64,000 bases of DNA from Dillenia suffruticosa (lineage: Eukaryota > Streptophyta > Magnoliopsida > Dilleniales > Dilleniaceae), in NCBI GenBank assembly GCA_033439265.1, contig JAVTVX010000002.1, positions 15,961,674 through 16,025,673 on the forward strand. Reading direction: 5' to 3'. This document shows positions 24,101 through 36,300 of the stretch, piece after piece. The notes under the pieces were generated by a model. It searched no databases and had not been told where the DNA came from. It was given only the letters and a program-made list of their open reading frames with translations. The position numbers were made by a program, and so were the translations under genes. How positions within the stretch are numbered: the stretch's first letter is position 1; each line of letters begins with the position of its first letter.

Positions 24101-24950
24101 CCATTCAGTTAACGGTGTGAAATTGTCATCCAGTGCCTTGTTACTTTTATGAGCTGAGTGAGACAGTATCGAGTATATTTAAATGACTCAGACAAAATCC
24201 AATTGCAAGGCCTTCAAGTTATTAAAACTGCATGTGGATAGCTTAACATTAATTTGGAAAAAAAAATCTCAGGCCATCACCTGGCGAGAATAGTTGCCAA
24301 AACATTTAATTTCTTGTGCTTTGTGGCATATTATTTTAGTTTACAATTTAAGATTTCCACATGTATAAACCCAAATTCAACCAAGGATAACTTGTTATTC
24401 ATAGAATTTGAAGAGAGATCAAACCATCGTACCATGTAAAAGAAGAGTGCATTCAACTTTTGAGATCTATTTAGTAATAGTCCACACGTATACTAGAATT
24501 TGCAAAAACAATGTGAGGAAAAAAAAGTTTCAAGACTGAAACAAGACAATAGAATCCTTTTTGCAATACAGAACAAACAAAAACTATATACTATTTTGCT
24601 GAATAGTGTTGAGTAATGCCGATTGAAACCCTAAAAATTGTAAACAAGAATCAGGAACTTAAATACCGAATTAAGAAAAAGTGAAAATGATCAATGTTTA
24701 AACGGACCCATGAATTAAAACCTGGGATATTAATTTTCGTTGTAATTCTCCTTACAGTTACGGAAAAATCAGAACAATTTTCAGAAACCCAGAAAGGACA
24801 TGACCCAACACGAAAAATGGAACGGGTGCATAAAATTCAGACCTAATTTCCAATTTTGAAGAGCCAAAAAACCAATTAAAAAAAAAAAATTTTCTTCATT
24901 GGATAATGCATAGTATAAAAATAAAATTACAATGAAGGAAGAGAAAGAAC
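18156..24950. other. Long stretch without a recognised gene
   Basis: Between the LSD1-like gene and FdC2 I recognise no protein family. Several minus-strand frames of 45-70 codons (for example 22273-22473 and 20954-21184) have mixed composition and nearby AG/GT pairs. Chance frames of this length are expected in 6.8 kb. Some could be exons of an unknown gene beginning at 24989, or of a non-coding RNA. Confidence 0.4.
18908..19030. repeat. 43-bp tandem repeat, about three copies
   Basis: The phrase CTTAGGTTCACAT recurs at 18922, 18965 and 19008, an exact spacing of 43 bp. The intervening sequence (AGAAAAGCACCAYCATAACTG) is conserved with a few substitutions. Confidence 0.85.
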
Positions 24951-24989
24951 CTGGTCTAGGCTGCCATTTATGGGGTTTTGAGAAGACAT
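24951..24989 (-). CDS. Possible first coding exon of an unidentified minus-strand gene
   Basis: Reading the minus strand from 24989, an ATG opens a 13-codon frame, MSSQNPINGSLDQ, that ends at CAG followed by GTTCTTTCTC, a usable donor. Upstream sequence is a short GC-richer patch followed by very A+T-rich DNA, as at many plant gene starts. I could not link it to downstream exons with confidence and do not recognise the protein. It could be a chance frame. Confidence 0.25.
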
Positions 24990-25872
24990 CGATGCTCTGT
25001 TTTGAACTTCTTGAAGTCTGTAAGGTGTAAAAAACCAGAGAAGAGGAATTTGAGAGTTATTGAAATTTAAATAGTGAACGTTGGAGCGCACTCCTTGGAA
25101 ATACCGTAATGAGAATTAAAAAAAAATAATAATTGTAATAATAAATTAATATTTTTTTTGGTAAGAATAACCGTTTTAATAGTACAGCAAGTCCCGTATC
25201 GTGTTAAAGGTATTTTTATAAATATATTAAAATATTAAAAACAGAAATTTTTTTATTAATTTTTTTAATGTTCTTTGATGAAAAAATAAACTACACATGG
25301 CTTTACACTACAAAATTAAGAAATAACCATCTGATAAATAAATAATAACTATTAAAATTCGAATATATTGTACTGAATAAATTATTTAAATATATGATAT
25401 TTAAACTATATATGTTTATATAATTCAAATTAATCACATGATATAGAATTCTTTAATACTTAGACATGTTGATAAAGTAATAAAGACATTCGTTTAAGAT
25501 CAATCATCCCTTTCCACCCGGCCACTCGGTAGAAAGGTTATTGGACTAAAAATTGGTCATCAATATTGTTAAATAACTTACGAATACCCAAATTGCGACC
25601 GGTGCTTTGAAGATTGATGTTGTGTATCATCATCACCGTGCCCCAACCATCTACTCAATGACATACAATCTGCCAAATCTAGTGCTCTATTATAACTTAG
25701 GTTTGCCAGAGGTGCTGCCCAGACCGTGAATATTACAAAATTTTAAGATAAAAGTGAAGAGGACAGAATCTAAGAATGCTACAACAAGGAGTCTTCGATG
25801 AAAGATGGATGAAAACATATCGCTTGTTACGCTCAACAAATAGGTGCCTGCCTATGTTTCAGCTGATGTTGC

Positions 25873-28800
25873 TCACTCGTCAGCCAAAGCCAACTCCAAT
25901 GCATAGTCGTCCCTCTCCTGTAAAATTTATATAGTATAAAAAAAAATCAGTACTTAAATATGGGGCTAGGATGATAGACTTGCCATAAGAGGAGCGGCCC
26001 ACGCTAAACATTCCATATGCAAGTGGGGTTCTTATGTTCACTCGGGCAGCAAACTCGTGTAGCCCCTCTCTCACCCTTTTAGGCTATAGGTCTTTATTCA
26101 AAAAGAAATCATACAAAGCACCTCTTGTTCGTTATAACTAGAGATCTGTAACTTAATTAGCAGAACAATGACTTACAATTGGCCCGCGGCCAAAATATCT
26201 TCCAAACTGCAGCCAATAGACCTGTAGGCATTCCAGGTTATGTAAAGTTTAGGTCCCAACAAATCAACACTGACAACTAAAATTTAGTACTTTTTGAAAA
26301 GTAAGGGAGTGTTCTTGATGATGCCAAGAGAATACTTTAGGTTAATTGCCATCTGAAATTTCAAAGATTCAATTGCAAGAACCTTTTTCTAATGATAGAC
26401 TCCACAGTTCCCAGATGAAGTATTTGTCTTTAATTGCTTCAGTTCAAAAACTCATTGATTAGAGGTAAGCCAGAAGAATTAAAAAAAGTGAAAAGTTTCG
26501 GTGCAATTAAATCTGCAAAAAAGACTCTACCTCATCCTCATCCTGTGTTTCCACTTCAAGATCAGAGGATGGGAAGCCCACACAAAGAAGTGCATAGCCC
26601 TGCAATGAAGAGCAAAAAAGTCATTCTAAACACCTCTGAAGATATAATAAAGGAATAAAGTGACACCAAGCAGAAAAAGTTTACTAGAAGCATTGATGGA
26701 ACGAAACCACAAGTAGAAAGAGTTGGAGAAACAACAAAAACCAGCACATCAGCATCTTGTGTGGTGAGAGAGAGAAAGAGAGTTGTGCATATCTCAAATC
26801 CTAAGCCAGCTATCTATTGTTGAACAGAGGTCTTCTCTCTATAAGAAGCCCTCTGATATCCCTTCTCATCATCCACAATATGAAAAAGCAAATAGATACT
26901 TTCCCTTGTCTATAGCTTTGCACCTACTTTAAAAGCTCACAACTCTATGAAGATAGCATCACTAAGAATTTGAGACTAAGAATGGAGAAAGTTGTATCCC
27001 TAATGTATAACCTCATGAACCACAAATTGAGGCTAAGAATGGAGAAAATTGCATCAATTTCTTTACAGCCTCAGGTTCAGCATTCCCCAAAATATGCATG
27101 CAGTTTTTCAATTACATAAGTGAAAGTTCTAAATTTCTCTTTCCCTCCAGATTCACTACAATTTGACAGGAAGAAGCTAACTGCTAATGACTAGATTAAA
27201 TGCTAATAAGATCAAGCTTCCTTGTCCAAGATCATGTGTCTTCCAGAACAGGGAATACAATACACTATATTTGCTTAGAACCCTAGCACAGCAAAATATC
27301 AAAATTTGGTTTCTCCTCCTAGACAATGCCCAGAAACCAATCAATGGAAATGCTCATACAGTTATTGTTATTCTCACAATGAACATGAATGACTTAATGA
27401 TCCAAATACGTACACTAAACAGAACCTACTCTACTGAATTGGTACATAAATATGTAAGTATGCATTTACTGACAAGATTGTACATGTCAAGTAAGGAGAT
27501 GGCAGACAGAGCTATATATCTACAAGTGTTGACAATAGTAATATTTGACAAAGATAAACATCAACATACCACAGGAATATATCATATCCATCTCTCATAA
27601 CAAGATCAATCCAGGTTATGATTTTCAACTGGGGCATAAATATACTGCCAAACGAAATTCATTTAGCTAAAGAGAAAATAAGGCATGTTATAAAATGATC
27701 AATGCAATTATTGCTCAGACACTCCCCCAACCCAGCCAAAGAACAGGCAAAGGCACAATGAAACTAAAAATGTTTGTATCTCCTCAAAGGGCTATTTTCA
27801 GGTGTGGATTGTAGAGCAGTCCTGAAGCCTTATTGTTATCGGGCCAAGGCACAAGGATTGCAGTACAATAAAAATGCAAGAACCCTAGAGCTTAGAGGAA
27901 TGAGCAGCAATCTCATCCTCAGCTGCCTAAGGGAAAGCATGAACTGGAAGGTGAGAGCAAGAATTACCAAACAAAAAGGATAAGCTCCAAGGAGGCAGGA
28001 GAGAATTAAGAGAAGAAGGACCATCCATTTGGACCATCTCAATCTATTCTGAATTGCTAGAACATTAGGGATCATTCTCTAAACCAGAAGGATCAACAAT
28101 TTAGGTTGTTTTAGCAATGCTTAGAAATAGATAAAAGTAAGCAATGGTTATGACAATTGAAGTTTAATATCACATTAAAAAAATATATATATTTGCATTG
28201 TTCAATGATACCAAAAGAAGAAAAATGTTTTAAGTTGCACAGGAAAAGTATACAGGTTTATCTGCTAAAGAATTTATTCCTTTTTTGAATTATACTTGTT
28301 GGTCCATCACAAAAGCAATTATTTGCTCAACTGAACACTCAAGAGAAAATAAATCAAGCTTGACATAACAAGGAAGCAATTATGCCTTATTGCTTTTTTG
28401 CATATCTGCATTCAGAGAAAATAATAAAAAATATATATATAACTTGAATAAAACAAGGGCAATTTAATTAAAAAAAAATAACAAACTTGACAATGAGGCC
28501 GGAATCAGGAATATTAGATTTCAACAAAAAATAAAGTTCAGGGCCATTGGCTTCTGACTCTACAACTCTTCATTTCTCCATCTTCCCCTCCTAAATGACA
28601 CTCCCTACTTAGACCCAAAGTAAACTTAGCCAAGACATACTTCACTATGAAGGATACAAAGAACATAAACATTTCGATAAACCCCTTGATAAAGCCTGTT
28701 TAAGCTAGTATGGCCCAGAAGGTTTGCCATAAATTCTAAGCTCTAAAAGCTACATCTCAACTACATCAAATCTTGGAACTGGGTGAGATGATCAAGTAGC

Positions 28801-30894
28801 AGCTGTAATACTGCAGAATACAACTGTAGCATGTTGTCACAATGCTCTTTTCTAACACAAGCGAATTTCACATTATTATTATGTTGCATGGCATGTAGGC
28901 TGATCATAAAATTGCAGAGCAACCTCAAGAATTAAGATCTTAATATTTCAGTCAGAAGGTTAAAAATAGAAAAAAAAATCATAAGGATCAAAATCCAATT
29001 AGTTACTTAAACAGATGAATTAAAACATGCCTTGGATTTTAATTCAGCAGATATTCCGAGTGCTTCAGGTTGTCTGATTTGTCCAGATTTTACACGAACT
29101 GCACAGCTAGTACAACAACCTAACAATGAGAAACATTATCATTACTACACAAATTCACTTCCACAAAAATAAGACAATTTATACCATTCATCGAAACAAG
29201 AGAAGATTAAAGGGGCACAAAGGACCAGCTGCTTCTAGTTGAATACCACTAAACATAACTCACGATTCCAACCAAAAGGTGACAATACAGATCCAGGAAA
29301 CTTATCATTGGGACTTTAAACTGCAAAATTGTATTTCTGGACCAATCGCCTTCGACATGTATGGTACATGTATTTGTGCAAAGGTGATTGAGTTGCACAG
29401 TAGTAGGTGAGTGCCTCCCCTAGTCATAAGCTTCCCCTTCCCCCACCATAGTACCAGCCTAAGTTGATCACAAAATCACTTCATACAACCTCTAGGGTTT
29501 TTATGAGCTCAACTAACTACCACCATATTATCCTAACGAGTTTGTACACAAAAAGAAAAGAAAAACCATAGGACCCAAAAAAAAAATAAAAAGAAAGAAA
29601 TGAAAAACATTTCAGTACATTAGAAACAAAGGCCAAAACCAAAAATAACCCCCTAAACTCTAGGTTCACTTTCAAATAGCCCCCAAAACTTTTATTGCAG
29701 TGATATATTCCCTTTAAGTTTTTAAATATAAAAGTCAACCAACCAAATAAGCAGATAAAATTGGGATTCTGTTCACTGAAATATCAAGTGCAAGGAACCT
29801 GTTCTTGTATTTGTCTCTTCTTCCTCTCTCTTACGAAAAAGAATACATTAGAGAGAGAGGAAACTGGACAGGAAAGAGAGAAAAGGAAAGGATTTATTTG
29901 GAATAACATATAAACATTTTGTGAAAATTTAGTTGAGAGAATTAAATTAGTGAAAAATTATTACCAAAAGTTAGAGAAACCAAAATGTAGAAGGGTTCAC
30001 CAAAAAATATTAGTTATTGTACACAATTTCATGAACTTGCATCAGAGCAAGAAGGAGGAGAAAAACAGGCAGTCACGTACACAATTTTGAGGCTACATTC
30101 AGATCTCTCATGAAAAATTGAGGGAGGATCATAAGAAAAACCTTAATGCCATCTTTTGAAGGGGCACACAAACATATATTATAAGTTTCATGGAGTAATT
30201 AACTGTAATTAAAGTTAATGAGCCGTTTGAAAGTAGGTTTAAAATTCAAGGAAGAATTTACAATTTTGGCCACAAACAAAAGCACCCAATCCAAAAACCA
30301 TCTTCATGCCATTTTCAGCCATACTACCTAGCAGATCAGGCAGTCCAGGTTAAAATTTGGTGGTTATCTATGAAGCATGAGTACGAGTACAGAACATGAG
30401 ACAAGACATGCTATGGACAAAATTACCGGAGAAAGTTATAAACAATTTCACGTTGCTATAAGTTAGAACTTGTGGTATTGTATGGTGTCCAAAGACGTCA
30501 TTTACACAGAAACTGATAATTTCTAAAACTTTCCGTGCAACATTGGTGGTTATACAAATCCTATATGAAGCCAAAGAGTGTTAGCTGGGCAAACACAAAA
30601 CCCTAAATTGCCTCCGACCATAATGGTAAGAAAAGACCACTGACAAAATGAATTTAATTAATAAGTTCGTCATAAAGAAACAAAATTCTCTCTAATTTGG
30701 CTTCTGAACAAAGCACTAGATGTTTATTGAAGATGAAATTTGCAGTCCAATCCTAGCTGGTTACTTAATTACTAGCGAAGATCAGTGAGCAATACCGTGC
30801 CTGCAAGCGAAGGGAAGGATAATGTCCTGAGATTCAGCTGTGTGAAGAATATATTGGTCCTGCATTTCAATCAAATCAAATCAGAGACAACCTG

Positions 30895-30931
<37 letters not shown>

Positions 30932-31193
30932 TAGAGACCTCAGGAACAAAGAATTCGTGAACGAGACCTCGCTGACGGTCGTGAACGATGACTCTGTGAG
31001 ATTTAATTGACGAAGAAGAAGCGTCGACACGACCGGAGACGCCAACCGGAATTTGAAGGTCCGACGTTATTTTCCAGCGACATTTTGAGGAATTTAAGGG
31101 ATAATAACTGTGCTTTCGAGGTCTGGGCCACAAATTTGGGTACGTAAGGTTTCTGGAAGAGCAAAGAGCAGAAGGAGCTCGAACAAGAGCCAT
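25873..31193 (-). CDS. FdC2: Chloroplast ferredoxin C2 (FdC2), 2Fe-2S protein
   Basis: Six exons on the minus strand: 30939-31193, 30796-30859, 29031-29119, 26531-26599, 26177-26221 and 25873-25917, giving 188 aa. Residues 1 to about 50 are Ser/Arg/Pro-rich and look like a chloroplast transit peptide. The ferredoxin fold follows: HRVIVHDRQRGLVHEFFVPE, then the cluster ligands C104, C109, C112 and C142, spaced exactly CX4CX2CX29C. The C-terminal extension, DEDEVYWLQFGRYF...RGPIERDDYALELAL, separates FdC2 from photosynthetic ferredoxins. FdC2 is a low-abundance stromal ferredoxin linked in rice and Arabidopsis to chlorophyll synthesis and alternative electron partitioning. Intron 3 (26600-29030) has a GC donor (AAG-GCATGT); the other four introns are GT-AG. 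Intron 1 is only 79 bp and is largely a CT microsatellite. The start is the ATG giving the family N-terminus; a frame upstream (MRGVL) is less likely. Confidence 0.93.
30901..30928. repeat. (GA)n microsatellite in FdC2 intron 1
   Basis: About 14 GA units (CT on the coding strand) fill much of the 79-bp first intron. They may act as its polypyrimidine tract. Confidence 0.9.
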
Positions 31194-32308
31194 CAGCACA
31201 CCTCTCAACTCTCTCTCTCTCTCTTTAAAATCTTATTGCAAATCCAGCTATCCGTTGAAATCGGATAATACGGGCCGGTAATTCATTTTTTTGGTTTTTT
31301 TTTTTTTCTATTTTTCTTTCTTTTTTTTAATAAATCTGTTAATTGTAAAAATTGTTTTGAGTTAAATTAATGGTCTCACATTTCCACCATATTTCGTGAA
31401 CATTAAAGTTTGACTTGTCTGGACGCTCATTCTGTGCCCCCCATTAGAAAATTTGAGATCACAATTAGATTGAGATAAATAGACTTTTTAATAAAAAAAT
31501 TAATACAGTAATTATTTGACTTTCTTTTCAATAAAATTTTATTCCTACTTATAAATATTATTTTTTTAATTAAAATATTATATATAAAACAAAATAAAAT
31601 AATTGTATTTACCCTTGTGTTAGTGTAATGCATGGATTTCTCTATGCGGACTAAAATAAATTGGTCAAATGTAAAACTCAGCAATGAAGTGGAATTCTCT
31701 CCCGTTTGGAGTAATTAATTATTACTTTATCTTGACTTCAATGATTGTCATGATCTTTTTAATAAACATGTAATTATAATATATTTGTCATGAAAAATAG
31801 ATTTAACAGCTTAAGGGGTATTTTCTTTTTTTGGAAAAAAAAAAGAGGTTGAAACAATTAATAATTTTGGGTTTTTGTTAGTTAGAATATGAGAAAAATT
31901 AAACATACCAATAACATATAATACTAAGGAGTAAACTTTTATAAATAAAAAATTAAATAATTCAGTAGTCTTTCCAAAGTCTTGAAAATATGAGAAAATA
32001 TGAGAAAATCAAACAATTTATTACAATATGGTTTTATTTGGACTGAAAAAAAATATTGGTGAGAATAAGATGACAATAGCATAAATTTTATAATTTATAA
32101 TGTACAGTTTTATAATTTATGAATTTTATAATTTTATAATTCTTAGTTTTTTTGAAATAATAAAATGGTGTCATTTTATTCTCTTGAAGTTACTGTGTTA
32201 CGTTATGATTGCAATGAAATTCGTACGGTGGAGAGTGGAGAGAGCGAGCAACTACTTCAGGACAAGATCGACGTTGGAAGGGGATAGCTGACATCATCTC
32301 GAGCATGA

Positions 32309-32367
32309 GCATACCGGTATAGATTCTGCATGGGTGACACGTGGCATCAAAGGTGTTGCATACCGGT
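32309..32367. promoter_or_regulatory. Duplicated GCATACCGGT motif upstream of the LEA gene
   Basis: The 10-mer GCATACCGGT occurs at 32309-32318 and again at 32358-32367, about 180-240 bp before the ATG. It brackets the ABRE at 32338. The factor that might bind it is unknown; a short local duplication is an alternative. Confidence 0.35.
32338..32345 (+). promoter_or_regulatory. ABRE / G-box (CACGTGGC)
   Basis: The sequence GACACGTGGCATC contains a perfect G-box core CACGTG and the ABRE ACGTGGC, about 205 bp before the LEA start codon. bZIP factors of the ABF/ABI5 type bind this motif. LEA_1 genes are typically induced by abscisic acid and late seed development, so the placement fits. A second ACGT core (GCACGTAA) lies near 32413. 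Confidence 0.65.
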
Positions 32368-32549
32368 GACATCGGCATTGTATTTAACCCACATTAAAGC
32401 ACCGCAGGACATGCACGTAAATTTGAGATATGGCGTTCCTGCCCTGCAGAAATCTCAGCTTCCGTATTTGTTGTTTCCCTTAAATCTGCAACCTAAGCTG
32501 CCCGTTATACGGAAATTACAATTTGGTACGCATCAGAAGAAGGTGGAAG

Positions 32550-32637
32550 ATGCAAACGGCAAGGGAAAAGCTTAGCAACATGGCCAGTGCAGTCAAAGGG
32601 CACTTAACAATCTGCAGAGCCAAAGTTAAAGAGAAGG

Positions 32638-32690
<53 letters not shown>

Positions 32691-33052
32691 ACCTGAATTG
32701 AACCTGAATCCATGAATACCATGCAGGCAGAGAAAGCAGCAGCAAGGACAGAAGAAGAGAAAGCAATGGCAACGGAGAGGAGAAAAGCCAAAGAAGCCGA
32801 GGCCAAGAGGCAGCTTCATGCAGAAAAAGCTAAGCACGCCGAGGACAAGCTGAGGGCCAAGCATACCTCCACGAGCAGCCGTCCATGGTGACTGACCACC
32901 GCCACCACCAGCCGCCAGTGACAACGACTGGAGGCTATGACACTACCTATGGAAACCAGCCGGTTGGCATGGCAGCTCCGATGGCGGACACCACCGTGCC
33001 TGCCCACTCTCTAGGAGGCAACCCAGCGCCAGCTGGCCGTAGATATCCATAG
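32550..33052 (+). CDS. LEA_1 family (group 1 LEA) protein, frameshifted in the tail
   Basis: Exon 1 (32550-32636) encodes MQTAREKLSNMASAVKGHL and TICRAKVKEK. Exon 2 starts at 32727 and encodes a Lys/Glu/Ala-rich amphipathic stretch: AEKAAARTEEEKAMATERR, then KAKEAEAKRQLHAEKAKHAE. This is the classic LEA_1 (Pfam LEA group 1) domain, a disordered protein that protects membranes and proteins in drying seeds. The frame then hits TGA at 32889-32891, giving 83 aa. The usual Gly/Pro/His-rich tail lies intact in the +2 frame (LHEQPSMVTDHRHHQPP ... GRRYP, TAG at 33050-33052). One base has been lost or two gained between about 32850 and 32889, or there is a sequence error. The gene may thus be truncated, recently inactivated or intact in reality. 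An ABRE lies upstream. Confidence 0.8.
32641..32689. repeat. (CT)n microsatellite in LEA intron 1
   Basis: About 24 CT units lie four bases after the donor of the 90-bp intron (32637-32726) and make up more than half of it. Confidence 0.92.
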
Positions 33053-33141
33053 GAGTGCGCCCATATTTTGGGGCGGCCAATGTAATTATTGAGTGGGCAC
33101 AAGGTTTAGATCGATGTAGGTATTGCCTTTTTATTTGATAA

Positions 33142-33147
33142 AATAAA
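33142..33147 (+). terminator. Likely poly-A signal of the LEA gene
   Basis: AATAAA lies 90 bp after the distal stop codon. The convergent gene's stop is at 33356, so the two 3' UTRs share about 300 bp. Confidence 0.4.
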
Positions 33148-33355
33148 GAGTTCAATTCCATCCCACCCTACATTTCAACCATATAGCAGTTTTGACTTCC
33201 TCAATACATTTTTGAATTAAAGATTAGTCCTGAGAATCATCCACATTAACAAGGCATTGGAATAACCAAGTAAGATATTGTGGTTACAAAACCAACTGTG
33301 ATTTACAGCAGATATTTAAGAGGACCAGTTTGCTTTCTATCCTCCGGAAAAGTTC

Positions 33356-36300
33356 TTATACCCACTGCAATCTACCTTGGTATTCAATATTTTGTCGGAT
33401 TCTGCCGTCAGGAGAAATGATTTGGTTCCTCACTTTTACTTGTCGGGCAATGTATTTCACTTGAAACTTTGGTACTGGCCTGTAGTGCTCGTCATTGCTA
33501 GATGATGTCAACTCTGAAGCAACCTCATCAAGGAACTCATCCGCAACATCTCCATCTTCGTCAATTCTGAGTCGTCTCCCATACCATTTCAGACCCTGAA
33601 TACATTTTGCAAAAGGGCATCTTTAAGTTAGTTCGAGAGAAGTATTATGCAGAGAGGGAGAGAGAAAAAAATGACGCATACAAAAGAATTGCCAGAAAAA
33701 TGCTGAAGTTATAATTGAGAAGATTACAGATATGTACTGCTTCAGGCATTGTACAAACTTAAATGTTTCCAGACTTCAGCCCCTGAGCGGTTCAAGATCT
33801 CCTCTCTTGGTTTAGTCTAGCGTCACGACTTTAACAGCGTCGTTCAATAAAACCTAGACAGTACAGATATCATTGACAACCTAAACCCTGCTTAGACTTG
33901 GGTCCAAAGACTTACAGGACATCTACAACCACTACAAGGGCATATCTTAAGCTAACAACTTCATTATCCTATGCAAATCAAGAAAGGTCCAGGGCAAGTA
34001 AGAACCGACCGTTATCTCCTTATAGGCTGCAGGAAAGATGTCTTTAAGAAGGTTGCATGGGGGCCACATCCGAAAAAAGAAAAATAGGGGAAAAAACCAC
34101 CACCGCGACAACAGGGAGCTGTAGATACATCGTCTATCCTTCTCATGGGGATGGTACCTCGAATTCCATCACAGGCATGGAAGAATTTCATTCTTTCCAT
34201 ACGGACACGCAGTCTGCAGATTAACTTGGAAAAGAGTACAGAAAATGAATCCAGGCACAGGGAAGACAAGGAACTAGTCCCTGCAGCAGTCATAAATGCC
34301 TAGGGTCGATTTGGGTCTAGAACAATCTCAAATCTGGCCATAATGGTCCCCCAACAACAATTACAACTCCGACTCCGACTCCACCACAGAGCCACAGCCC
34401 CGATGTATTGCCTGAAATCAAAACAAATAGATCCTCTTTCCTTTGGCTTCTAGGCTTGTAGGGTCATCCAATCCATCAAAAGCATACCAACTCTTAAGGC
34501 TAAATTGGGGAAACCATTTCTACCTACTTTACAACCCATCACCTGCCGAAAGTAGATGAATTATCACCTATCATCAATTGGTCAAAGCATTCAGAGGAGT
34601 ATCAATGCTGAAAAAAGATGCTCCCAAAGAAAGCCAAAGGAGATTTTCACAGACCACGGAATAGTTAATGCAGGTAGGAAAACAAGGATTGACATGCATA
34701 AAATGGTCACCTACATTTTTACATAATCAATTTAATGGAGCATAATAAGCCAACCTCCCCTGCGTGACCTTGATTCAGGGTGGAAACCAGGAACAAACAC
34801 ATCAAAAGGGGCACAACCATTGTTCATTGTCATCTGTAGCTGTAATAAGCACAGAATGAGATGATAACAACAATCACCTTTATACTCTACATTACTTTTT
34901 TTCCCCAAAAAATTATCTCAGATTTGTTTGATAGAGTTCATCAACATCATCATATCTGGTATTTCAAAGAAACAAACTTTGTTTCAATTACAAAGCCTGC
35001 TGTCAACAATTAAAGAACTATCTGTTTCTTCGACTATAGAGTTATATTGCTTATTTGTCTCACTAGCTAGATAAAAAGAAAAAGTATATTGACATCACCA
35101 TTCAAAGGATTGGATACTTGAAGGCTCAAAACCATTATCGAATTCTTGGAATTGTTACCTTCTACCGATTAACAACTTTGGCCGCTATCATACCAGGTAA
35201 AATGTTCCACAATTGCTATGATATCAAAGAAGCAAAACAAAAATAAGAGTTCTTCCATAGTTTTCTTTGGGTTATCATGCCTAGGCCTTTAACAGTGCTG
35301 GCACTTAATTTTTGCTGCCGGCTGCAGCTGGGCCAGCTCAGCCTAGCCTGCAGGGTCATCATACAACGTGGCCTGTCCAATCATCCTGCAACCAGTACAG
35401 ATGTGGCTAAGGTCTAGGTAGGCAGGCAGGTGACTTGCTGTGCCTGCCATGATTACAATACACAAAATAAAATCAAAAGGAAAACCTCCCTTTGACTTTG
35501 ACAACTCTATTCCAACCTTACGGGAAGGACATTAGTCTGAGGAAAAGAAAAGGAGCATTAGAATCACAAAAGAACACTGAATGGATGAAAAATGAGGGGT
35601 CACAAACCTTGCAAGTGAAACTTCCTTTGGAACTCTTGCTGTTTTCGTCCACTCAAGCTAACCAAAATAGCAAGGGTGAAGACTATGAATTTATCATGAT
35701 ACACGCCACTTAAAAGCCCAATTCATTACAAAGCAGCCCATTGATGACCTAAGATTGTACTTACATCAATTTTTGTATAAGAGCGATTCCCCTTCCTTCA
35801 CAAATGCTCTTTTTTTTTTTTTTTTTTCCTTTTTAAATCAAGATATCTTCACAAGTTATTCATAATCAACCTCTCTACAAAAGCCTAACATGTGAAAGAG
35901 GCACACTTACAAGAAGGCCTTGATATCCAAAACTTGCCAGAGGTCCCCTTCTATTTGACTTTCATCAACTATCATGCTACAACTTACCATTTCAAGGCCC
36001 CATTTGGTTACGATGAGAGATTGCCCTTGCACAAAGAAAAAACGGTAATCGATGCAGACCACCTTATGCTCATGTATGGAAAAAGTATGAGTTCTTGAAA
36101 AGTCATACATGTTTCTACATAAATTATTTGTCTTAATTAAGAAATGCTACAAGTAAAATAAAACAAAATATCACACTTGTTGAGGATACTAGAGGGTAGC
36201 AGAGTGGAGAACAGGCTACCCAAGCAGTGCCCAAATTTCCATGCTTCTCATATGACTCTCCTACTTCATGTTCACCTCCACTTCTATAAAGCTAATTAAA

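Noticed and set aside
32516..33161. Several minus-strand frames opposite the LEA gene
   Set aside because: They are shadows of the LEA exons and the CT repeat; the plus strand gives the family protein.
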